From Portulaca oleracea (Eukaryota > Streptophyta > Magnoliopsida > Caryophyllales > Portulacaceae), in contig CM055872.1 of NCBI GenBank assembly GCA_029582165.1, positions 45,828,695 through 45,892,694 of the forward strand: a DNA stretch of 64,000 nt. The letters run 5' to 3'. The position numbers and the translations under genes were made by a program. Shown here piece by piece: positions 35,040 through 45,141 of this stretch. Every line of letters starts with the position of its first letter. The first letter of the stretch is position 1. The notes under the pieces were generated by a model. The model saw nothing but the letters and a program-made list of their open reading frames with translations. It ran no database searches and was not told where the DNA came from.

Positions 35040-36512
35040 ATGGCGAATCCCATTGATAGCTACAATTCTGATCCATTGTATTTGCAAGCTTCATACCACC
35101 CTGGTATGAAGCTGACAAATATCAAGATGGATGGGACAAACTTTCATCAGTGGATTCGAGCGGCACAAATAGCTCTCAGAACCAAGGTGAAGCTAGGTTT
35201 CATAAATGGGGGGTGTGTTAAACCTGCTTCTACTGCCCCCACCTATGATCAATGGATGAGGTGCGATAGCATGGTTATGAGCTGGATTTTGAATTCTATT
35301 GATGACAAACTGTCTGAAGCTTTCTTCTACATGAGTTCTGCTCGAGATTTGTGGGGTGAACTTGTAGAAAGATTTGGTCAAAGCAATGGACCTTTGCTTT
35401 TCAAAGTTCAAGGTGAAATTTCAGAGTTATATCAAGGAAATGATCGGGTGGCTGTCTACTACACAAAGTTAAGGAAGTTATGGGATGAACTGGTTGATTT
35501 AAGTAGTATTCCAATATGTAAATGCAAACCAACACATCCAGATTGTGTTACCATCAAGAAGATTGTTGAGTTGGATCAGAAGCAAAAATTGAAGCAATTT
35601 CTTCTGCATCTTGATGATAGCTATGATTCAATAAGAGGACAAGTTTTACTCATGGATCCCCTTCCTACAGTTAGTAAAGCTTGTCAAATGATTGAGAGGA
35701 TAGAGCAGCAAAGGAAGGTGACAGGAGGTATTTTTGCTGGAAAAGAAATAGCTGCTGCAGTTAAGGGGGTGAATGATCAAGAAGGTGAAGCTGGGAGTGC
35801 TTTTCTTGCTAGAGGCTCCGGACAGTACAACAATCAAAGGAACAGGAAGGAGGCTGCTAAGAAAGAAAAGCAGAACAAGTTTTGTTCTCATTGTCAAAGG
35901 AATGGTCATAGTATTGACCAATGTTTTCTTCTTCATGGCTTTCAAGATTGGTACAAAGGGAAACCTAAGAATAAAGTAGCAGCAAATGTGTATGTTCCAG
36001 AAAACAATATTCAAGAAACACCCTTGGAGAATGTCAGCAGCAAGAATGTTTCTGGAGTGGACATGCATTTTTTGGTTCAGGAGGTGACAAAAATGATGAA
36101 GAATCAACAGGCTGAGAGTTCATCTGCTTCATACAACAGTGGTTATGCTCACTTTGCAGGTAATTTTTCATCTATTTGTGCCCATTTTAGTGCTTGTTGT
36201 GCAATGATTGATGAATTTAAGGGTTCTTGGATAGTGGACACAGGAGCTTCAGATCATATGACTTCTGATCTTTCTTTATTTCATTATATTCACAAACTAT
36301 CTAAACCCATTTCTATCACCCTTTCTGATGGTACGACCAAGCAAGTCACTCAGGCTGGAAAGATCATCATTAATCCTCACATTACTCTATCAGAAGTTCT
36401 TTATGTACTAGACTTCAAATTCAATCTTCTTTCAGTCACAAAATTACTCACAGATCTTCATTCAAAAAATTTATCTATAGAATTGAAACAAGATAATGCC
36501 CAAAAAACCTAA
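35040..36512 (+). pseudogene. Copia gag-protease, element truncated after protease (490 aa)
   Basis: The ATG at 35040 opens a 490-codon frame. It has an N-terminal Retrotran_gag_3/UBN2-type Gag (GMKLTNIKMDGTNFHQWIRA; LWGELVERFGQSNGPLLFK), a CCHC knuckle CSHCQRNGHSIDQC at about 282-295, and an aspartic protease with WIVDTGASDHMTSD (catalytic Asp near 400). The usual protease C-terminal LSDGT...LYVLDFKFNLLSV follows. Coding similarity stops at about 36490 and AT-rich unrelated DNA begins; integrase, RT, RNase H and the 3' LTR are missing. It is not closely related to the array Gag. The open frame suggests a fairly young insertion that was deleted. Confidence 0.88.
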
Positions 36513-37196
36513 GATACAATAAAATTGTCAATATAATTGCAAAAGGCCAACTCAAAATATGCATTTACATTATACTCAAAGAATAATATGGAAAGATTAA
36601 TATAAAAATACTAATCACCAATCTCATATGCTCAATTTCCATCAAAGTAGAATAGTAAATGAGATACTCCATCCGTTGTTTTATCTAACTTTTTAATTAA
36701 CTATTTTCCTTTTATATTATCTTTCATTTTATAATCTTTATGACATTAATTATCACTGTTTTTTTTTATATTTTACTCATAACATTCATCCAATAAAATA
36801 GCAAAAGTAGATTTTGATTAAATATAATTAAATATTTTTCTTATTGAATACCACATTTATTTTTGCAACCCTAGTTTTACCTAGATCCTTTAAAATGACA
36901 TATTTTAAAAATAGAATTAATAGTTGTGTAATAATAAAATCAGTTGTTATATAGTACGCCTTAGAGTATTTATCTAAGTCCTTTAAGTGTCAAGTTTTAC
37001 AAAATAATTCATAAACATTTATTACAAAATTCATCGTAGATTTATCAAAATTATTGCAAAATTCATTAATATTTTTAAAATTCATCAATATTCTACAAAA
37101 CAAATCACGTAAAATATTAACTTTATTGTAATATATATGGCGGACCTAAGTAGGTCCTCCATGATATAATGTATAATTTATGGTGATCAAGATATA
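36513..37196. other. AT-rich noncoding stretch
   Basis: No gene seen. It contains a Stowaway-like end (TACTCCATCCGT, about 36665) without a clear partner, and a short palindrome GGACCTAAGTAGGTCC at about 37143. Confidence 0.5.
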
Positions 37197-37595
37197 TTAC
37201 ATGCACCTCTTGAGCACGTGTTTCAAGATATTTGGAGTGAACAATCACAATAACAAGAGTTAACAATCATAATAATAAGAGTGTTCCAAGATATTAGAAG
37301 TGAACAATCGCAATAACAAGAGTTAACAATCATAATAATAAGAGTGCTCCAAGATATTTGGAGTGAATAATTGCAATAACAAGAGATAACAATCATAATA
37401 ATAAGAGTGTTCCAAGATATTTGGAGTGAACAATCTCAATAATAAGAGTGAACAATCATAATAATAAGAGTACTCCAAGATAATTAGAGTGGACAATCAC
37501 AATAACAAGAGTGAATAATCATAATCATGAGAGTGAACAATCGTGATATTCAGAGCATGTGCTCATGGGTGCACCTAATAAATTGCATATGATGA
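37197..37595. mobile_element. TIR element carrying a 63-bp minisatellite
   Basis: The ends are imperfect inverted repeats: TTACATGCACCTCTTGAGCA at the left and CATGTGCTCATGGGTGCACC(TAATAA) at the right. Between them lie at least five tandem copies of a 63-bp unit (CCAAGATATTTGGAGTGAAC...) starting at 37224, 37287, 37350, 37413 and 37476. The subunit AACAATCATAATAATAAGAG is repeated within units. A related copy lies at 46623-46815, and a minimal end-to-end version at 37627-37680. Confidence 0.65.
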
Positions 37596-37626
37596 TAGAA
37601 GACCTCACTTGATCCCATACTGGCCA

Positions 37627-37680
37627 TACATATTACATGCACCTAGAGCATGTGCACCTAATAAATTGCATATGGTGATA
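37627..37680. repeat. Short copy of the 37197-37595 element ends
   Basis: ATTACATGCACCTAGAGCAT is followed directly by GTGCACCTAATAAATTGCAT: the left and right ends of the neighbouring element, with the interior missing. It abuts the LINE ORF1 fragment. Confidence 0.55.
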
Positions 37681-37689
37681 GACTGGGCC

Positions 37690-37993
37690 CCAAAATTGTT
37701 GATCCAATCGAGGTAGTTGAATCCAAATTGGGAGTTTATCAATATTTTCCCGATCAAATTGGATGTTTGGCTGCCAAGGTTGCATTAGAACAGGGCGTTT
37801 ATCAAAGAAGCATAGCCCAGCTTTCAAAACCCGATCTTGTTCCACCCCAGTGTTGAATCGAACCAAAAACAAACCACCTTCCATGACAATTCTTTTTTAG
37901 ACTTGATAGACAACCCATACTTGGAACATGAAGCCGACAAAGATCTTGTATAGGGGATTTGTACCCGCCACACAACAAACAAGGGAGGACTTC
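37690..37993 (-). pseudogene. LINE ORF1 (DUF4283-like) fragment
   Basis: The minus strand encodes GGLFLVRFNTGVEQDRVLKA, CFFDKRP, QPWQPNIQFDRENI and LPIWIQLPRLDQQFWGP, characteristic of the DUF4283 domain found in Gag-like ORF1 proteins of plant LINEs. Upstream, TNPLYKIFVGFMFQVW fits the same domain, before a stop. Both ends are missing. Confidence 0.75.
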
Positions 37994-38032
37994 CAATACT
38001 CAATTTCTGGTAGGTAGTGATGATACTCTAAG

Positions 38033-38433
38033 AGCCTGCTTGGGAGAGGGGTATAGGGGGGTTAGGAGGGGTAAAGGAGGGCCCGTACTCCTCCTTACCC
38101 TGCTTGGGAAGAGAGTGAGAGAGGTTTACACCCCTTTACCCCTCTTAACCCTTATTTTTTTAACACCCCAATTTGGGGTGTAAGAAGGTGTTCAATTAAG
38201 TTATAATATACCTACAATGGGAAATGACCATAATACCCTTAACCCTAATTGAATTACATATAAAATGAAAGGGTAAATATGTCAATTAACATTTTACTCT
38301 TATGAACTTTCCAAATTGTTCTCCCAAACAGGGGGTAAGTAATTTACCCTTATGAACCATCTCATACTCTCACCCTCCTTCACTCTTATGAGCTCATACT
38401 CTCCATTTTTAACTCCCCTTCCAAGCAGAGCCT
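38033..38433. mobile_element. hAT-like MITE
   Basis: The termini are similar inverted repeats: GAGCCTGCTTGGGAGAGG at the left, and GGCTCTGCTTGGAAGGGG reversed from the right. The interior is AT-rich with CTCCTTACCC/ACCCTCC motifs and no ORF. An 8-bp TSD is not evident, so the class is tentative. Confidence 0.6.
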
Positions 38434-38439
38434 AAAGGA

Positions 38440-39117
38440 GAGGTACGAAGTCACTCGACCAGCGGGAGAGGAACAACTGGCTAATTTCACACTTCCCTAT
38501 GAGCTATGAGAAAAGAGGTTTCTGGAACAGGTAGTGGGTACCGGCTCGCCGAAGACTCATTCTTTCCTCGGGGATGACTTCTTGCTGACCTAAGCTCAAA
38601 GAGCTGAGAACTCTCAATCGGAAAAGTTAAGATTGAAGACGCTTAAAGAGTTAAGATTGAAAAAGTTAAAAATTAAGCATTGGTATTGTAAGGGAGCAAA
38701 AAGAAAAAGAAAGTTTAGATAAATGAATGGATATTGTGGAATTATTAGGTCATCACCAATGGTGGGATAAAGTTTCACCCACACATCGTGTAAAATATTA
38801 TAAATGTGAGTCATCATTTACTTGCAAGTAAGGTGTTTCTACAATGGTGGGTAAAGTTTCACCTACGCATCCCATAGATTACTTCTTGAACCCACTTTTT
38901 TTATTTTGATCTTTATTTTTCAAACTCATTTGAGAAGATAAAATAGTATTTATTATGGTGGTTCCACATAAAATTCTCACCAAGGGACTTATTTAAATGG
39001 GTGGGGAAAAACATTCTTACTCATCCTTCAAACTTTCACCCTGTTATAAATTTTTTCTCATCCACCTTTGTCTTGTTTTCTGTGTCGGGTCACTTTTGCC
39101 TAAGGCAAAACAAAATG
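38440..39117. other. Noncoding stretch upstream of the pseudouridine synthase gene
   Basis: No gene seen. Two diverged copies of ATGGTGGG(A)TAAAGTTTCACC occur near 38759 and 38843, a local direct duplication. Confidence 0.5.
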
Positions 39118-39120
39118 TTA

Positions 39121-39328
39121 GAGCATTAGCAATACGGAACAAAACCCATGAAATTCTAACACTCTCTCCTACTTGGCACATCCTCTCTCCTCATTTTCTT
39201 CCATTCTTTTGAGTTCTGGAATGCTGCAGAGTTGCAGAATTCAAAGGAATGAAAAAAAAGGATGAGAGAAGGTGTGTCAACTAAGAGAAAGAGGATCAAA
39301 ATTCTAAAATTTTGCATTGCATACGCTC
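39121..39328. mobile_element. Tourist-like MITE (PIF/Harbinger)
   Basis: 208 bp, with TIRs GAGCATTAGCAAT and GAGCGTATGCAAT (the right end reversed), flanked by TTA at 39118-39120 and 39329-39331, the typical 3-bp Harbinger target duplication. It lies about 80 bp upstream of the start codon of the TruA-like gene, so it may sit in its promoter or 5' UTR. Confidence 0.8.
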
Positions 39329-39411
39329 TTAAGAGTCGGATGAAATCATGAAAATGAAAATGTGAAAGTGGAACAAGGTCATCTGCTTCCTCCGGCGAAG
39401 GTTGGCCTGGG

Positions 39412-39497
39412 ATGAGCTACGCAGTGACTGCACCGTTGTCCTTCATCCTCAAACCCCGCTATTTTCTATCTTCGAACAACACTCCCTCGGTAATACT

Positions 39498-39548
<51 letters not shown>

Positions 39549-42500
39549 GGGTTTGGTGATTACAATTAAGATATTCATTCAACCATTGTCATTTCACAGG
39601 TTTCTGAAGGAAGCTCCAACGGTCACACCCTGTCTCTCAAACCCACAATCCCCTTCTATAAATGGCGACTTGTCATTGCTTATGATGGCACCCATTATGC
39701 TGGTTAGTACTCTACTAATTTTGTTTCATCTTATATATTCTGCTCCCTTTCTGTATGTTTTCCAAGAACTTGTTATGAATCAGCTTTTCAACCTCTCTCA
39801 GAACTTGCTTGTGAGTTGTTATGAATCATCTGAGCTTGGGAGATGGGATTTCATGTTTTGTTTTCTGGTATATTTTTTGGAGTGGGAAATCACTTCCCTT
39901 CCAAGTGATTATTGTTTACTGTCCCAACAATCAGATTAGAGGAGATTAGGTACTTCAATTACCAACTTGTTCACCTATCAATTGATGGTTGTAAGTGAAA
40001 AAGTTTGGAGCAGCTTTACTGGTGAAATTTTGGGAGATTATGTTGTTTGAAAGCAATGTTTTTTCACTTTGAAGTTGCTTTAATTACCATTGAAAGTGTT
40101 TTCTGTTGATGTATATCACTAGCTATGACAGAAGATGCTGGGCCTGATAACATCTGGTATCCTTGAGAACCTTCTTTCTAACAACTTTTTTCTTATTTTC
40201 TCCATGTTCCCTTTTTGTTGAAACTTCCCTTGTTTCATTCAAGAATTGTTTTTGTAATTGCTTTGCTAATGAACGCAGCGGCATCTTTGATAAGTACTTT
40301 TAGGCAAGGTGGACCTTTCGAGAGCTAAAGTTTTTCCTTTCTAATACCTAAGAAGCACAGATTTAGATACGGGGATAACGACACTATACGGACATGGGGA
40401 TCATAATTTTAAAAAGTTGGATAACACAAGTAGTTGGATACGCGCATGAATTATTTTTTTTTTTCCTATGTAAATGCTAAGATAAACACTCAAATGCATA
40501 ATACAGAATAGAAGTAATTCGAGGATGAATTGAAAAAGGGATATTACAAGAGAAAATCTTGAATCAATGACATTGAGTTCACCAAACACCTCCAGGCTCC
40601 AACCATCCAGTTTCATTTTACCAAAAGGCTTCGAAAGTACTATGACATGATCCGATGTTTTTGTGCTTCAAATTTCAATGCTTAGGTTTGTTTTCTCAGT
40701 TCTCAGTCCCCTTTTCTTATTTCCCTACAAAAATTCAATCATATCCCGCAAGCTTTTATATGTTTTTTTTTTGTTTTCTTTTTTCAAAATTTAATGCTAA
40801 ACACTGAATAAAGTGTCTTCGGCTGTGTCCCTCACCCGGATACCTGTGTTGCAGCCATGTCCCAATTTTTCAAACACTTTTTGTTGTAGTTGGATTCGTT
40901 TTTGGGCATATCTGGCGCGTATCCGAGTCTATCCGTGTCAGATATGTGTCAGACACGAGTACTCCACCCTCAGAGACGTGTCCATGCTTCTTAGTCTAAT
41001 AGAATAATCTAGTGTCTTTTCTATTACAAGATTTCCTTGGAAGACTGAAGACCGGGGCATATGCATACTTGTGATCAGCAGACAGAGAGGCTGTTTTAAC
41101 TTTCAAAATTTTGGTAATTTACATGACTTTATTTGTAGGGCTCGGGGATGTGAGCTTCAAACCAGAAAAATAAATTTCTCGATGCAAAGTTTTGATAGAG
41201 TTGTGTTATGCTGTTATTCATACTGGAGATAGATGACATATTTTAGCATTTGTGTGAGCTTTACATCAACGACTAGAATTCTACATTCTTTCGGTTTCTT
41301 TTTCCTTTCTTCCCCCTATTTTTGGTCCACCAAACATTTGCAATGACAAACAAAAACTAGTAGCTTAACTAGAATAGGAACCCAGGTATTCACTCTTCTG
41401 CGTTCCTATTCTAGTTAAGGCTGTTAAGCTACTGCTTGTTTTTGTTTGGCCATTGTATCTTGTGACAACTTAATTTGATCGTACATTGTTCTACTTACAA
41501 CCGCCAGATTGAGTTCATTTTCATTGAATATGATGCCTTTTCAGTACTTCAATTAGTTGTTTAATAACATCTATATTGATGTCAAATACTCTGCCCGTAG
41601 CATTTTAATTGACACTGTAGTCTTTTCAGGGATTACCAAAAAGTTTGTTGACAAATTTGATATGCATAGCCTAAACTAGCCCTCGATTAAAGTAGATAAA
41701 AGGAAAAAAAAAATAAAGGGACAAAAAGTAACAATTTATAATGGTGAAAATGGTAACTAAAGTTGGGAATGTAAAATGACAGATATTGTGGGAGAATAAG
41801 GAGCTAGTTAAAGCAACATTTAAATTGGATGGAGGGAGTACAACTATAATTGAATCTCAACTTCGAAACTGCAGATTTTACAAATGGCTAAGACATCACC
41901 TGTACTCTAATTCCCATGCTTCTTTGTGAAAGCAAGGGTAAAAGCAGTTTTTTTTTTTTTTTTTTTTTTGGAGGTAGGGTAACTAAGGTCAGGTAGTGTA
42001 GGTAGGATTTGGTAGGTAAGGTAGAAATTGTAGATAATGTAAATGTAGGTGGAATAAGTTTGGTAGATTCAGGTATTTCATGTAGTGTAAGAAATATAAA
42101 CAAAAATAGTTAGAATAGGTAGGAGTTAAGTATGGGATACTTACCAACCAGTAGAACAGGCCCTTAAAAGGTTGCTTACGTCTACCCTCTCCGAATCCCA
42201 CTTGGTCGGAGCCTTTTGCACTGGGCTGCCATATGATTCGTGTCATTGTGATGCTAAAGTTAGCATGTATTATATGCCAGGGTGGCAATATCAAGCATCA
42301 CCACCCACGGTGCAGTGTGCTATAGAGAAAGCTTTGATTAAAATCACAAATTTGGACCGGAAGGACCTAAATTTGGTCGGTGCAGGCAGAACTGATGCAG
42401 GGGTCCACGCTGACGGTCAGGTCTGATTTTCTTGCTCTTATGGCTACTAATGACATGGAGATTAGGTTAGCTTATATTACTAAAAGTTTCAGGTTGCGCA

Positions 42501-42955
42501 CTTTGTAACACCTTTCAACTATGATACATTGGACGAGGTTCATGCAGCCCTGAATGGCCTTCTTCCTTCTGACATAAGGGTGAAGGAGCTAAGTCCTGCT
42601 GTGCCGGAGTTCCATGCTCGTTTCTCAGCCAAGGGCAAGATTTATCGGTACAGCATATATACTGGCACTGTAATGGACCCGTTTCATCGTCACTTTGCAT
42701 ATCATAGTGTGTACAAGCTCAACCCTCGTGTTATAGAGGAGGCTGCTAAGTATTTTGTTGGAAAGCATGACTTTTCTGCCTTTGCTAATGCTATTCGGAA
42801 TGATGGGGTACGGGATCCCATAAAGACTATTTCCCGATTTGATGTCAATGAAATGGTAATATTCTGCGGTCCTAGTTCATATCCTGTATCATGTTTTCTT
42901 GGGGTTTTAAAGCGCACTTGCAAACTGCAAACCATTCCCCCCCCCCCCCCCAACC

Positions 42956-42986
<31 letters not shown>

Positions 42987-43735
42987 CACAAGAAAAAAAA
43001 AAAAGAAAAAGGGGGTCATTCATTCTGAAAAATGAAGACAACAGCCCTACCATATGCACAAATTCCTAGGGTAGAGTGCACATTTGTTTCTCAACTGAGC
43101 CCTGTCCCTCCCTCTGGAAAAAGAAATTTGTAAAAAAGGATTCACCAATTAAAAAAACAAATGTTTGATTGCTCATGTGACCATCTGAAGAGTCTTGTGT
43201 TGTCTGAGTTAATGAGTTTAGTGAATTTGTGTTTTGTTGGTTCATAGGGACCTCTTCTGCAGTTGGAAGTTGAAGGCTCAGGGTTCCTATACAGGCAAGT
43301 CCGAAACATGGTATGAAATATACTCTCACCACTTGACTTTTCATTAATGTTTGATCCTGTACATTTGGGTTTACTTTTCCGGTTTTCCCCAATCCCAATG
43401 AGAAACCTAATCTCTTGATGCTTAATATGAATTCATCCATTTTTCCTGCCCAAAGTAGCCCTCAGAGATTATACACAAATGATGTTTGTTTGGTGAAGGT
43501 TGCATTGCTGCTTCAAGTGGGAAGGGAAGCAGTTCCTCCTGACATAGTACGCAATATTTTGGAGACACGAGATAGAAAAGAGTTGGCCAAGTATGCGCTG
43601 TCTGTCCCACCGCATGGACTGTGTCTAGTAGAGGTAAAGTATAAGGAGGAACACCTGCAGCTTCCCGTTGAATGCCCTGCAGTGAGTTTTGGTAGGCGAC
43701 ATAGTATTAGAAAATGTAAGCTTCCTTTCTATTGA
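39412..43735 (+). CDS. TruA-type tRNA pseudouridine synthase, six exons (327 aa)
   Basis: Exons: 39412-39489, 39600-39702, 42281-42420, 42493-42855, 43248-43310 and 43499-43735. All introns are GT-AG and the phases close exactly. TruA enzymes isomerise uridine to pseudouridine at positions 38-40 of the tRNA anticodon arm. Motifs: AYDGTHYAGWQYQ (across exons 2/3); GAGRTDAGVHADGQ with the catalytic Asp (exon 3); FHARFSAKGKIYRY and HDFSAFA (exon 4); GSGFLYRQVRNM (exon 5), which orders the active site. The leader of about 45 residues is Ser/Pro/Arg-rich without acidic residues at its start, suggesting plastid or mitochondrial import. The start ATG is the first in the exon and keeps the frame. Intron 1 is almost filled by a (CT)n tract; intron 2 is 2.6 kb. 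A last-exon alternative exists: GTAAGC at about 43717 could splice to an AG at 44783, changing the final residues. Confidence 0.93.
39501..39543. repeat. (CT)n microsatellite in TruA intron 1
   Basis: About 21 CT units, within a 110-bp intron, upstream of the acceptor TTTCACAG. Length variation could affect the pyrimidine-rich part of this intron. Confidence 0.9.
41341..41455. repeat. Imperfect hairpin in TruA intron 2
   Basis: CAATGACAAACAAAAACTAG and TAGCTTAACTAGAATAGGAA pair with the reversed 41403-41455 segment (GTTCCTATTCTAGTTAAG ... TTTTTGTTTGGCCATTG). There is a 12-base bulge and a loop of about 20 bases. It may be the core of a small foldback MITE. Confidence 0.65.
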
Positions 43736-45141
43736 TTCAATAGTTGTAAGAGAGGTTGGTTTGATTCATTGTGTCGAGCTGTAGTTGCCTAGTTGGTGTA
43801 TATGAATATGAAGCAATGAATTTTGAATGCCAATTTCAGCAATTGGCATGAGTTAGTCTACTCATATGTTTGGACTCTATTTATTTGAGTCTTGTCATAT
43901 ATACCGTAGTAATGATTCATCTTTAGTGTGTACCAGTCACTGGTGCACTCTATGCATCCAAACTTGTCCCCATAAAAGAAAAGCGTGTCGAGGATATTGT
44001 AATATTTTCACTTTAACATATTAATGTGTGGCAAATTTACGGGTAAAATAAAAATTGTGTAAAAGTTAAATTTTGATAATTTTTGATAATTTTTGGTAAT
44101 GTTTGTCAAATTTACCCTAATACACCTCTTCCCGTCTAATATATCAAAATTAAATTTTTTTTGTTCTTTAACTTTGATAATTTTTTGATAAATTTAGATA
44201 AATTTAGATTTTTTTAAAAAAAAAACTATATCCAACCTAGTTTGCCCATATCTTTTACAAGCACAACGTTCTGTTTAACTATTCCCATTGTAATGTTTCC
44301 ACTTTCAAGCATCCAATAAAAGTCACCCAGTGATGAGTTATCCAATTGAACTTTTGTGAATTCATTAAGATAAGTTTATTTCATTTATAAAGACATATGT
44401 GTAACAAACTGAACACATAATATAGACCACAATAATGGGAGATTTAGGGTTACTATACCTTGGCCTTTGTTTAGGCTATTGTGTTTTATACATTGCCCAT
44501 TTTCAACACTGGGCGGGTTTCGGTTGTAGTGGTGCTCCTTTGACATTCTCATTTTATAGTTGAATAAATTTTGGCTAAGAGACCGCCTTAATTATATAAT
44601 GCAATTGCAGTAGTAAAAGTCATGCCAAAGGATCTATCTGATTCTTATCATAAATAACAATAGGCTGCCAAACCAATTCCAACTGAGCCCAACCTCAGCA
44701 CAGATTTAGAATAGATTACATTCATATACACTTTTGACATATCATATCATGTATGCTAACATGTAATCTTCTATGCCTTGCAGTTGCAGAGAGAATGAGG
44801 ATGGATGGATGGATGGATTAAAGCAGCTGCAGTTCGCCCGCAGATCAAATCAAACAAATTTCATCCTCAAATGACCACCAAACTCAGGACCCCCTGCTCG
44901 ATAATTATTGGCGGCCGTTTATACGTCTATAATAATGGTGACAGTTTATGGAGTTACTAATATCAAAGTCCCACACTGTAGAAAATTTTTGTTGTACATA
45001 CTAACAACAACACGCTTCCTCCCCCATAACCCTCTTTTCTGGGTTATTTTAGTTCTTATTGGTGGTTGGCGGGGAGAGGAAGACGAAGACGGGACTCTAC
45101 TCCTAACAATTACATATAATATATAGCTAGCTTCATTGGTT
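43736..45141. other. Intergenic space between two convergent genes
   Basis: Contains the 3' UTRs and terminators of both genes, and AT-rich DNA. A segment at 44047-44245 resembles 5375-5530. GGATGGATGGATGGAT occurs at about 44801. No further gene is seen. Confidence 0.6.

Noticed and set aside
37224..37560. CRISPR-like direct repeats
   Set aside because: The 63-bp units are contiguous without unique spacers and lie in a TIR element of a plant genome: a minisatellite.
39490..39939. Extension of the TruA first exon through a Ser-Leu repeat to 175 codons
   Set aside because: The repeat is translated (CT)n. A consensus donor at 39490 and acceptor at 39599 join the leader in phase to AYDGTHYAG, so this is intron.
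41820..41840. Another Stowaway element (GGATGGAGGGAGTA)
   Set aside because: Only one end is seen; no partner TIR within a plausible distance.
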